A DNA stretch of 64,000 nt. Source: Pseudomonas citri. Lineage in GTDB: Bacteria > Pseudomonadota > Gammaproteobacteria > Pseudomonadales > Pseudomonadaceae. Shown here in pieces: positions 16,428 to 23,813 of the stretch. The position numbers and the translations under genes were made by a program. The stretch is taken from the NCBI RefSeq assembly GCF_025336485.1, contig NZ_JAODAB010000028.1, positions 1-64,000 on the forward strand, in the 5' to 3' direction. The notes beneath the pieces were generated by a model that was given only the letters and a program-made list of their open reading frames with translations, was not told the DNA's origin and did no database searches. Positions within the stretch are counted from its first letter, which is position 1, and each line of letters opens with the position of its first letter.

Positions 16428-17098
16428 GGGCGTGCCAGGGCCAGTTCGGCGCGCATCCTTGCGATCACCTCTTTGTAGTCGGGCGCATTGAAGATCGCCG
16501 AACCGGCGACGAACGTGTCGGCGCCGGCGGCGGCGATTTCACGGATGTTGTTCACGTTCACGCCACCGTCGATTTCCAGGCGAATGTCACGGCCCGAGGC
16601 ATCGATCAGCGCACGGGCTTCGCGCAGTTTGTCGAGGGTGCCGGGAATGAACTTCTGCCCACCAAAGCCGGGGTTGACGCTCATCAGCAGGATCATGTCG
16701 ACCTTGTCCATCACGTACTTGAGCACGTCCAGCGGCGTTGCCGGGTTGAACACCAGGCCAGACTTGCACCCGCCTTCACGGATCAGCTGCAGGGAACGGT
16801 CGATGTGCTGCGTGGCTTCGGGGTGAAAGGTGATGTAGGTCGCGCCGGCCTCGATGAAGTCGCCGACGATGCGATCCACCGGGCTGACCATCAGGTGCGC
16901 ATCGATCGGCGCGGTGATGCCGTACTTGCGCAACGCCGCGCAGACCATCGGACCGATCGTCAGGTTGGGTACGTAGTGGTTGTCCATGACATCGAAGTGC
17001 ACGATGTCGGCCCCGGCGGCCAGAACGTTGTCCACTTCTTCGCCGAGGCGGGCGAAGTCGGCGGAGAGAATCGACGGAGCAATAGCGAAGGGCTGCAT
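16424..17098 (-). CDS. rpe: Ribulose-phosphate 3-epimerase
   Basis: Interconverts ribulose-5-phosphate and xylulose-5-phosphate. The 224-residue barrel begins with the conserved IAPSILSADFARLGEE and contains HFDVMDNHYVPNLT, with the metal-binding His and Asp, plus MSVNPGFGGQKFIP and EIDGGVN. The start at MQPFAIAPSIL is chosen over a start 22 codons upstream. Operon with gph and trpE. Confidence 0.97.
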   Translation of the reverse strand: MQPFAIAPSILSADFARLGEEVDNVLAAGADIVHFDVMDNHYVPNLTIGPMVCAALRKYGITAPIDAHLMVSPVDRIVGDFIEAGATYITFHPEATQHIDRSLQLIREGGCKSGLVFNPATPLDVLKYVMDKVDMILLMSVNPGFGGQKFIPGTLDKLREARALIDASGRDIRLEIDGGVNVNNIREIAAAGADTFVAGSAIFNAPDYKEVIARMRAELALARP

Positions 17099-17176
17099 GG
17101 CGCACCTGTTTTGAGCAAAATCACGATGGCGCGCATTGTATACCGCAAGATTTGGCGCGCCCACCGCGACAAACGA

Positions 17177-18325
17177 TCAATACGCCGCACGGTAGATCTT
17201 CTCGATATCGCTCACGCTCAGTTTGCGCGGGTTGTTGCGCATCAACCGCTCGATGCCCGCCGCCTCCACCGCCATGGACGCAATCACGTCCTGGGTCACC
17301 CCCAAGGCGCTCAGGTGCTTGGGAATTTCCACGGCGGCACACAGCGCGACCAGCACCTCGACGGCTTCGTCTGCGGCTTCGGTATCGCTCAGGTGCGCGG
17401 TCTTGATGCCCATGGCTTCGGCGATATCACGCATGCGCTCGACGCAGGCCAATTTGTTCCAGGCCATGACGTGCGGCAGCAGCAGTGCATTGGCGACGCC
17501 ATGGGAAATGTGGAAGCGCCCACCCAACGGATAGGCCAGCGCATGCACCGCGCCGACTCCGGCGTTGCCGAAGGCCATGCCGGCCATCAGGCTGGCGGTG
17601 GCCATGTCCTCGCGGGCTTGCAAGTGCGCGGGGTTGGTAAAGGCTTTGGGCAGCGCACGGATGATCAGCTTGATGGCGCCAATGGCCAAGGCATCGGTGA
17701 TGGGCGAGGCATTCAGCGAAAGATAGGCTTCGATGGCATGCGCCAGCGCATCGACGCCACTGGCGGCGGTCACATTGCGCGGGCAGGTCAGGGTCATCTG
17801 CGGGCTGACCAGCGCCACATCCGGCAACAGATAGTCGCTGACGATACCTTTTTTCAATTGCGCGGCCTTGTCCGAAAGGATCGCCGCGTTGGTGACCTCC
17901 GAACCGGTACCGGCCGTGGTCGGGATAGCGATCAGGGGCGGGCCTTTGCGCGGCACCTGGTCGACACCGAACAGGTCTTCCAGCTCGCCGTGATAACCCG
18001 CATAGGCGCCGACGCACTTGGCGATGTCGATGGCACTGCCGCCGCCCAGGCCGATCAGGCCGTCATGGCCGCCGTCGCGATAGGCTTGCATGCAGTCTTT
18101 GACAATGGCGATCTCCGGGTCGGGCATGACCCGGTCGAAAATTTCGTAGTCACGCCCGCCCAAGTGCTGCAGGGCCAGCTCGACAGTCCCGGCCTTGACC
18201 AGCGCGGCGTCGGTGACGATCAGCGGGTTATCGACATCCAGCCGCGTCAACTCGGCCGCCAGTTGTTCGATGGCGGTCACACCGGTGAGCAGTTTGTGGG
18301 CGATCTTGAATGAGGGAAGACTCAT
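17177..18325 (-). CDS. Iron-containing alcohol dehydrogenase
   Basis: Group III metal-dependent dehydrogenase; substrate unknown. The 382-residue product has the NAD-binding GLGGGSAIDIAK, the AIPTTAGTGSEVTNAAI signature, and the metal-ligand region DALAHAIEAY and VHALAYPLGGRFHISHG, all intact. It lies 97 bases downstream of agtD, with a REP palindrome between, and upstream of rpe by 78 bases. In P. aeruginosa the agt cluster directly neighbours rpe, so this gene appears to be an addition here. A role on 4- or 5-hydroxy acids from 4-aminobutyrate or 5-aminovalerate is possible but is only inference. Confidence 0.9.
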   Translation of the reverse strand: MSLPSFKIAHKLLTGVTAIEQLAAELTRLDVDNPLIVTDAALVKAGTVELALQHLGGRDYEIFDRVMPDPEIAIVKDCMQAYRDGGHDGLIGLGGGSAIDIAKCVGAYAGYHGELEDLFGVDQVPRKGPPLIAIPTTAGTGSEVTNAAILSDKAAQLKKGIVSDYLLPDVALVSPQMTLTCPRNVTAASGVDALAHAIEAYLSLNASPITDALAIGAIKLIIRALPKAFTNPAHLQAREDMATASLMAGMAFGNAGVGAVHALAYPLGGRFHISHGVANALLLPHVMAWNKLACVERMRDIAEAMGIKTAHLSDTEAADEAVEVLVALCAAVEIPKHLSALGVTQDVIASMAVEAAGIERLMRNNPRKLSVSDIEKIYRAAY

Positions 18326-18378
18326 GTGCGCGGCCTCTTATTCGAGTGTGGGCTGGCACAAGGATAGCTCGGTATTGA

Positions 18379-18403
18379 GGGGAGCGAGCAAGCCCCGCTC
18401 CCC
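18379..18403. repeat. REP-like palindrome between agtD and the alcohol dehydrogenase gene
   Basis: GGGGAGCG (18379–18386) and CGCTCCCC (18396–18403) flank AGCAAGCCC, matching the GGAGCGGGCTTGCTCGCTCC-type REP of fluorescent pseudomonads. Confidence 0.85.
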
Positions 18404-18422
18404 ACGGGTACAACAATGACCG

Positions 18423-19244
18423 TCAGGCCTGGGTACGCAGCTTCTCGCTGCGCCCGCGCAGCCATTCCAGGGTCAGCAACAGGATCACCGAGAACGCGAT
18501 CAGCAGTGTCGCTGCGGCGGCGATGGTCGGGCTGAGGTTTTCGCGGATACCGCTGAACATCTGCCGTGGCAGGGTGGCCTGCTCGGGACCGGCGAGGAAC
18601 AGGGTCACGACCACTTCATCGAACGACGTCGCGAAGGCGAACAAGGCCCCGGAAATCACCCCCGGGGCGATCAACGGCAAGGTCACCCGGCGGAACGTCG
18701 TCAAAGGCGAAGCCCCAAGGCTGGCGGCGGCGCGGACCAGGTTGTGGTTGAACCCCTGCAAGGTCGCCGACACCGTGATGATGACGAACGGCACGCCCAG
18801 CACGGCGTGGACCACGATCAGCGAAATGAAACTGTTGCCCATCCCCAGCGGCGCGAAGCACAGGTAACTGGCGACCCCGATGATCACCACCGGCACCACC
18901 ATCGGTGAAATCACCAACGCCATCACCAGCGACTTGCCCGGGAAGTCGCCACGGGTCAGGCCGATAGCCGCCAGCGTGCCAAAGACCATCGCCAGCAACG
19001 TCGCCGCCGGGGCGACGATGATGCTGTTCTTCAAGGCCCGCATCCATTCGGCCGAGGCAAAGAAGTCGTGGTACCACTGCAACGAGAAGCCTTGCAGCGG
19101 GTACACCAGGAAGCTGCCGGCGTTGAACGACAGCGGCACGATCACCAGCACCGGCAGGATCAGGAACAGCAGGATCAACCCACACAGCGTGCGCAAGCAG
19201 TAGAACCAGACCCGTTCGACGGGGGACATGTAAGGACTCAGCAT
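18423..19244 (-). CDS. agtD: ABC transporter permease, 5-aminovalerate/4-aminobutyrate type (AgtD-like)
   Basis: Inner-membrane permease of the PotC family. The 273-residue product has about six membrane helices and the cytoplasmic EAA-type loop around AAASLGASPLTTFRRVTLP, where it contacts the ATPase. Last gene of the agtABCD order, 12 bases downstream of agtC. The symbol rests on order and neighbours matching PA0603–PA0606 of P. aeruginosa; a polyamine substrate cannot be excluded from the sequence. Confidence 0.82.
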   Translation of the reverse strand: MLSPYMSPVERVWFYCLRTLCGLILLFLILPVLVIVPLSFNAGSFLVYPLQGFSLQWYHDFFASAEWMRALKNSIIVAPAATLLAMVFGTLAAIGLTRGDFPGKSLVMALVISPMVVPVVIIGVASYLCFAPLGMGNSFISLIVVHAVLGVPFVIITVSATLQGFNHNLVRAAASLGASPLTTFRRVTLPLIAPGVISGALFAFATSFDEVVVTLFLAGPEQATLPRQMFSGIRENLSPTIAAAATLLIAFSVILLLTLEWLRGRSEKLRTQA

Positions 19245-19256
19245 TTCGATCTCCCC

Positions 19257-20504
19257 TTAGCTCAGGCGCAGGCGACTGGCGCCGACCAGCCAGCTGTAAA
19301 TCAGATAAAGCACGACGGTCGCCAGCAACAGCAGTCCGCCGAGCGCCGTGGCCATGCCCCAGTTGATGCTGGTGTTGGTGTAGAACGCGACGAAGTAGCT
19401 GACCATTTGATCGTTCGGGCTGCCCAGCAAGGCCGGGGTGATGTAGTAGCCGATGGCGAGGATGAATACCAACAGGCAACCGGCGCCGACACCGGCATAG
19501 GTCTGTGGGAAGTACACCCGCCAGAAACTGGCGAACGGATGGCAGCCCAGGGAAATCGCCGCCCGCATGTAGGTGGGCGAGATGCCTTTCATCACGCTGT
19601 AGATCGGCAGGATCATGAATGGCAGCAGGATGTGGACCATGGAGATGTACACGCCAGTGCGGTTGAACACCAGCTCCAGGGGCTTATCGATGACTCCCAT
19701 GGCCATCAGGGCGCTGTTGATCAGGCCACCGGACTGCAACAGCACGATCCACGCCGCCACTCGCACCAGGATCGAGGTCCAGAACGGCAACAGCACCAGG
19801 ATCATCAACAGGTTGCTCTGGCGCGACGGCAGGTTCGCCAGCAGGTACGCCAGCGGATAGGCCAGCACCAGGCAGATTGCGGTGATCACCAGGCCCATCC
19901 AGAAGGTACGGGCGAAAATATCGAGGTAGATCGCTTGGTCGGGGGTGGCGACAGCCAGTTCACCGAGATCGTCGATACGGTGGTCGACGGCCGCCAACAG
20001 GTAATACGGGGTAACGTTACTGGTGTTGCGGCGGATCACCTGCCAATACGCGGGATCACCCCAGCGCTCGTCGAGGTTTTCCATGGCTTCCTTGTAGGAG
20101 GCCGGCTCGGTGGCAAACGGCAACGCCCGAGCGGTCTTGGTCAGCAGGCTGCGATAGCCGGCCAGTTCCATGTTCAGGCGCTTGGACAAGTCGCCCAGGG
20201 TCTGGCTCTTGCGGGCTTCGGCCAGGTCTTCACTGGCGGCCTTATACACCGGCTCGCCAGGCAATCCACGTCCGTCCCACGCCGCGACCGCAGCGACGGT
20301 GCGCGGCATGGCGCCGACTACTTCCGGATTGCTGACGCTTTTGAACAGCAGCGCCACGATCGGCACCAGGAACACCAGCAACAGAAACAGCACCAGCGGC
20401 GCGATCAACGCCTGGGCCTTCCAGCGGTTAACCCGCTCGGCGTGCTTGAGCCGCTGCTTGAGGGTGGGGCTGGTGCCCGCGTTCAGTGGAACGGCGATGG
20501 CCAT
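19257..20504 (-). CDS. agtC: ABC transporter permease, 5-aminovalerate/4-aminobutyrate type (AgtC-like)
   Basis: Inner-membrane permease of the PotB family, 415 residues. It is longer than usual because about 150 residues separate the first membrane helix (LIAPLVLFLLLVFLVPIVALLF) shown at about 34–56 from the second. That soluble segment, about 60–210, is probably periplasmic and contains YKAASEDLAEARKSQTLGDL. The EAA loop is MRAAISLGCHPFASFWRVYFP. I chose the start MAIAVPLNAG, which has a GGAG site upstream, rather than the open frame 43 codons longer that runs into a REP element. Confidence 0.84.
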   Translation of the reverse strand: MAIAVPLNAGTSPTLKQRLKHAERVNRWKAQALIAPLVLFLLLVFLVPIVALLFKSVSNPEVVGAMPRTVAAVAAWDGRGLPGEPVYKAASEDLAEARKSQTLGDLSKRLNMELAGYRSLLTKTARALPFATEPASYKEAMENLDERWGDPAYWQVIRRNTSNVTPYYLLAAVDHRIDDLGELAVATPDQAIYLDIFARTFWMGLVITAICLVLAYPLAYLLANLPSRQSNLLMILVLLPFWTSILVRVAAWIVLLQSGGLINSALMAMGVIDKPLELVFNRTGVYISMVHILLPFMILPIYSVMKGISPTYMRAAISLGCHPFASFWRVYFPQTYAGVGAGCLLVFILAIGYYITPALLGSPNDQMVSYFVAFYTNTSINWGMATALGGLLLLATVVLYLIYSWLVGASRLRLS

Positions 20505-20591
20505 GGCGAACTCCGCAAATCTTTTTATCGTTACAGAGGCGGCGAACCGCCTCTGTTCTTTTGAAACAGCAATCTGTGCAAGTGAGTCATC

Positions 20592-20619
20592 GTGGCGAGC
20601 GAGCTTGCTCGCTCGCCAC
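20592..20619. repeat. REP-like palindrome between agtB and agtC
   Basis: Perfect 13-bp arms GTGGCGAGCGAGC (20592–20604) and GCTCGCTCGCCAC (20607–20619) with a TT centre. It sits in the 143-base gap after the binding-protein gene and could stabilise that part of the mRNA or reduce read-through into the permeases. Confidence 0.92.
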
Positions 20620-20647
20620 AAAAGCCCGTTCACTCAGTGACCTTGGG

Positions 20648-21691
20648 TTACTTGGCCGCCCAGGAATTGAAGCGCTGCTCCAGTTGCTCGCCGTTGTCAG
20701 CCCAGAAGCTGACGTCGATCTGCACCTGGTTGGCGATGTTTTCCGGGGTGGTCGGCATGTCCTTCAAGACATCCTTGCTCAGCAACGGAACTGCCTGGGT
20801 ATTGGCCGGGCCGTAGGCGATGTTTTCCGAGTAGGTCTTCTGCTGCTGCGGTGCCACCGAGAAGGCGATGAATTTCTTCGCCGCTTCGGCGCGGGTCTTG
20901 TCCAGGCCGCGAGGGATGGCCCAGGCGTCGAAGTCGTAGATACCGCCGTTCCACACCACTTTCAGGTTGCTTTCTTTTTGCACCGCGGCGATCCGGCCGT
21001 TGTAGGCCGAGCTCATGACCACGTCACCGGAGGCCAGGTATTGCGGTGGCTGCGCACCGGCTTCCCACCACTGGATGTTCGGCTTGAGTTCGTCGAGTTT
21101 CTTGAAGGCGCGGTCCTGGCCGTCCTTGCCCGCCAACACCTTGTAGACGTCTTTCGGCGCCACGCCGTCGGCCATCAGGGCGAATTCCAGGGTGTATTTG
21201 GCGCCTTTGCGCAGGCCGCGCTTGCCTGGGAATTGCTTGGTGTCCCAGAAGTCCGCCCAGCTGGTTGGCGCGGTTTTCAGTTTGTCGGCGTTATAGGCCA
21301 GCACGGTCGACCATACGAAGAAGCCTACGCCGCAAGGCTGGATGGCGCCCTTGACGTAGTCCTCGGTCTTGCCGAACAGGGCCGGGTCGAGTTGTTCGAA
21401 CATGTCTTCGTCGCAACCACGGGACAATTCCGGCGATTCGACTTCCACCAGGTCCCACGAAACGCTCTTGGTGTCGACCATGGCCTTGACCTTGGCCATT
21501 TCGCCGTTGTACTCGCCAGCGACGATCTTGCCGTGACCGGCGGCTTCCCATGGCGCGTAAAAGGCTTTGACCTGAGCCGCCTTGTTCGCCCCACCGAAAG
21601 ACACCACGGTCAGGTCCGGGCCCGCCGCCATCGCGCTTGCCGCACCCATCATGCCCAGGGTCAGGGCTGTGAACTTCAGGGATCTCAACAT
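20648..21691 (-). CDS. agtB: ABC transporter periplasmic substrate-binding protein (AgtB-like)
   Basis: Periplasmic receptor of the PotD/PotF family. The 347-residue product has a signal peptide (LKFTALTLGMMGAASAMAAG, cut after about residue 22) followed by LTVVSFGGANKAAQVKAFY and the C-lobe elements KLVGGDVVMSSAYNGR-like ASGDVVMSSAYNGRI and WAIPRGLDKTRAEAA. It follows agtA by 49 bases and is separated from agtC by a REP palindrome, a common way to make more receptor than permease. Confidence 0.86.
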   Translation of the reverse strand: MLRSLKFTALTLGMMGAASAMAAGPDLTVVSFGGANKAAQVKAFYAPWEAAGHGKIVAGEYNGEMAKVKAMVDTKSVSWDLVEVESPELSRGCDEDMFEQLDPALFGKTEDYVKGAIQPCGVGFFVWSTVLAYNADKLKTAPTSWADFWDTKQFPGKRGLRKGAKYTLEFALMADGVAPKDVYKVLAGKDGQDRAFKKLDELKPNIQWWEAGAQPPQYLASGDVVMSSAYNGRIAAVQKESNLKVVWNGGIYDFDAWAIPRGLDKTRAEAAKKFIAFSVAPQQQKTYSENIAYGPANTQAVPLLSKDVLKDMPTTPENIANQVQIDVSFWADNGEQLEQRFNSWAAK

Positions 21692-21740
21692 TTATTGTTC
21701 TCTCCACGTGCAGGATTGGTGTTGGTACAGCAGGGGGCGA

Positions 21741-22865
21741 TCAATTCGCCTCTAGAAGGGGGTCGAGCGCACGCACATGCTCGACTTGCCAGCCAAGCGG
21801 AACCACGTCCCCGACAGCGAGCGCGGGATCGAGCTCGGCAATCGGCTGTTTCACGAAGAAGTCATTCTTACCGCAGACTTCCAGGCGAACCCGGACGTGG
21901 TCGCCCAGATAGATGAATTCCGCCACCCTCCCTGAGAAGCGGTTGACACATTGTTCGCTGACGCCGTTGAGGCTCACCCGCTCCGGACGGATCGACAGGG
22001 TCACCGGCTCACCGGGCTTGCCAACGTTGACCGCCAGCGCCTCGACCTTCTCGCCGCGGCCCAGCTCCACCAGGCAACGGTCGCCGGTCTGGCTGTGCAG
22101 CCGGCCATTGAGGCGGTTGTTCTCGCCGATGAAGTTGGCGACGAAGGTGTTTTTCGGCTCTTCATACAGGGTGCGCGGTGGCGCAATCTGCTGGATCTCG
22201 CCCTGGTGGAACACGGCCACGCGGTCGGACATGGTCAGGGCTTCGCCCTGGTCGTGGGTCACGTAGACCACGGTCACGCCAAGGCGCTGGTGCAGGTGCT
22301 TGATCTCCATCTGCATGTGCTCACGCAGTTGTTTGTCCAACGCACCGAGGGGTTCGTCCATCAACACCAGTTGCGGTTCGAACACCAATGCCCGCGCCAG
22401 CGCCACACGCTGTTGCTGGCCGCCGGACAGTTGCGCCGGGTAGCGCTGGGCGAAGGTTTCCAGCTGGACCATGCTCAAGACCCGCTTGACCCGATCGCTC
22501 ACGTCGCTCTTGTTCAGGCCACGTACGGTCAACGGGAACGCCAGGTTCTCGGCGACGGTCATGTGGGGGAACAGCGCGTAGTTCTGGAACACCATGCCGA
22601 TGTCGCGCTTATGCGGCGGCACGTTGTTGATCGAGCGACCGGCCAGCAGGATCTCACCGGCGGTCGGCGTCTCGAACCCGGCGAGCATCATCAGGCTGGT
22701 GGTCTTGCCGGAGCCGGACGGCCCGAGCAAGGTCAGGAACTCGCCCTTGCGAATTTCCAGGTTGAGGTCCTTGACGATCAGGTTCTCGCCGTCGTAGCTC
22801 TTTTGCACTCCACGAAAGCTGACCAGCACATCACTGGCCCCCGCACTTGAATCGACCTGGCTCAT
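21741..22865 (-). CDS. agtA: ABC transporter ATP-binding protein (AgtA-like)
   Basis: ATPase subunit of the PotA type, 374 residues. Walker A is GPSGSGKT at 48–55, the signature is LSGGQQQRVALARAL, Walker B is LVLMDEPLGALD and the switch histidine is in VTHDQGEAL. A C-terminal TOBE regulatory domain follows (about 280–370). First gene of the importer; the 246 bases upstream hold its promoter region. Confidence 0.88.
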   Translation of the reverse strand: MSQVDSSAGASDVLVSFRGVQKSYDGENLIVKDLNLEIRKGEFLTLLGPSGSGKTTSLMMLAGFETPTAGEILLAGRSINNVPPHKRDIGMVFQNYALFPHMTVAENLAFPLTVRGLNKSDVSDRVKRVLSMVQLETFAQRYPAQLSGGQQQRVALARALVFEPQLVLMDEPLGALDKQLREHMQMEIKHLHQRLGVTVVYVTHDQGEALTMSDRVAVFHQGEIQQIAPPRTLYEEPKNTFVANFIGENNRLNGRLHSQTGDRCLVELGRGEKVEALAVNVGKPGEPVTLSIRPERVSLNGVSEQCVNRFSGRVAEFIYLGDHVRVRLEVCGKNDFFVKQPIAELDPALAVGDVVPLGWQVEHVRALDPLLEAN

Positions 22866-23111
22866 ACCCGCACCTTTTGTATTGATGACTGCTTGTGAAT
22901 CAAGCCTAGTGGAGCCTCGGGTTCGCGCAAATCGGGGCGCAGGAGAGAATCGCCTCAGCCGGATGGAAGCGTCGGGGTAAGGATTTCCCTACAGAGATGG
23001 CGGGATTGGATAAATGCAGCGGCGAGCTTCGAGCGGCAAGTGGCAAGTAAGGGCAAACGGCAGTGTTGGGGCGTGTCGCAAATGGATATGCCGACACGAA
23101 ACCCTGTGGGC
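22866..23111. other. Intergenic region upstream of agtA
   Basis: 246 bases between agtR and agtA on the minus strand. It must contain the agtA promoter and probably AgtR sites. At about 23012–23048 there is a degenerate stretch (GCGAGCTTCGAGCGGCAAG, then GGCAAGTAAGGG) resembling the AGCTTGCAG repeat seen at 4539 and 39789. No gene is seen. Confidence 0.5.
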
Positions 23112-23741
23112 TTAAAGCAGTTTGTGCTCCATGGCGTATTTCACCAACTCGGCCAGGGAGGTGATATTGAGCTTCTGCATCAGCCGCGCCTTGTGGGTGC
23201 TGATGGTTTTGCTGCTCAGCGCGAGTTGCTGGGCAATGTCGTTGACGTTGGCGCCATGGGCCAGGCGCTCGAAGACCGAGAATTCGCGTTCGGACAGCAG
23301 CGAATGCAGTGGCCGGGTGTCGGTCAGGCCGACTTCGAAAACCATCCGGTCGGCCAGCTCCGGGTCGATGTAGCGTCCGCCCGACGCCACTTTGCGGATC
23401 GCCATGAGCAGCAGCGCCGGGTCGCTGTCCTTGGTCGCGTAACCGGCGGCGCCGACTTTCAATGCGCGGGCGGCCATCTGCGCCTCGTCATGCATCGACA
23501 GCACCAGGATCGCCGGCGGGTTGTTCAGCGCGCGGATCCTCGGTATCGCCTCCAGGCCGTTGACCCCCGGCATGGAAATATCCAGCAGCACCACCTCGCA
23601 GGGCACATGGCGCAAGGCCTCGAGCAATTGCTCGCCGTTGCTCGCCTCCCCTGCCACCACTAGGTCCTTGGCCAGGCCGATCAGTTGCTTGATGCCTTCG
23701 CGGACGATGGTGTGGTCTTCGGCTACCAGTACACGGATCAC
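23112..23741 (-). CDS. agtR: LuxR-family response regulator (AgtR-like)
   Basis: DNA-binding response regulator, 209 residues. Receiver domain at 1–120 with the acidic pair in VLVAEDHTIV, phospho-acceptor Asp in VVLLDISMPGVNG and the conserved Lys in GYATKDSD. The C-terminal LuxR helix-turn-helix is LSEREFSVFERLAHGANVND followed by LSSKTISTHK. Its partner kinase gene lies 72 bases upstream with a REP element between, and the importer lies just downstream. In P. aeruginosa the matching regulator responds to amino-acid-like and cell-wall-derived signals. Confidence 0.88.
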   Translation of the reverse strand: MIRVLVAEDHTIVREGIKQLIGLAKDLVVAGEASNGEQLLEALRHVPCEVVLLDISMPGVNGLEAIPRIRALNNPPAILVLSMHDEAQMAARALKVGAAGYATKDSDPALLLMAIRKVASGGRYIDPELADRMVFEVGLTDTRPLHSLLSEREFSVFERLAHGANVNDIAQQLALSSKTISTHKARLMQKLNITSLAELVKYAMEHKLL

Positions 23742-23766
23742 GTTCTTCTCCAGATTCAGGATCTCA

Positions 23767-23788
23767 TCGCGAGCAGGCTCGCTCCCTC
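23767..23788. repeat. REP-like palindrome between agtS and agtR
   Basis: Core GCGAG-CAGG-CTCGC (23769–23782) within ATCGCGAGCAGGCTCGCTCC, the usual Pseudomonas REP wording. Third REP in the agt region. Confidence 0.75.
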
Positions 23789-23813
23789 AGTGATTGAGGC
23801 GAACCCACAATAC

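Noticed and set aside
16358..18313. A 651-codon open frame on the plus strand
   Set aside because: It runs antisense to rpe and the iron dehydrogenase gene, both intact with all motifs. Its Gln/His/Arg/Asp-rich composition is what GC-rich genes give in the opposite strand.
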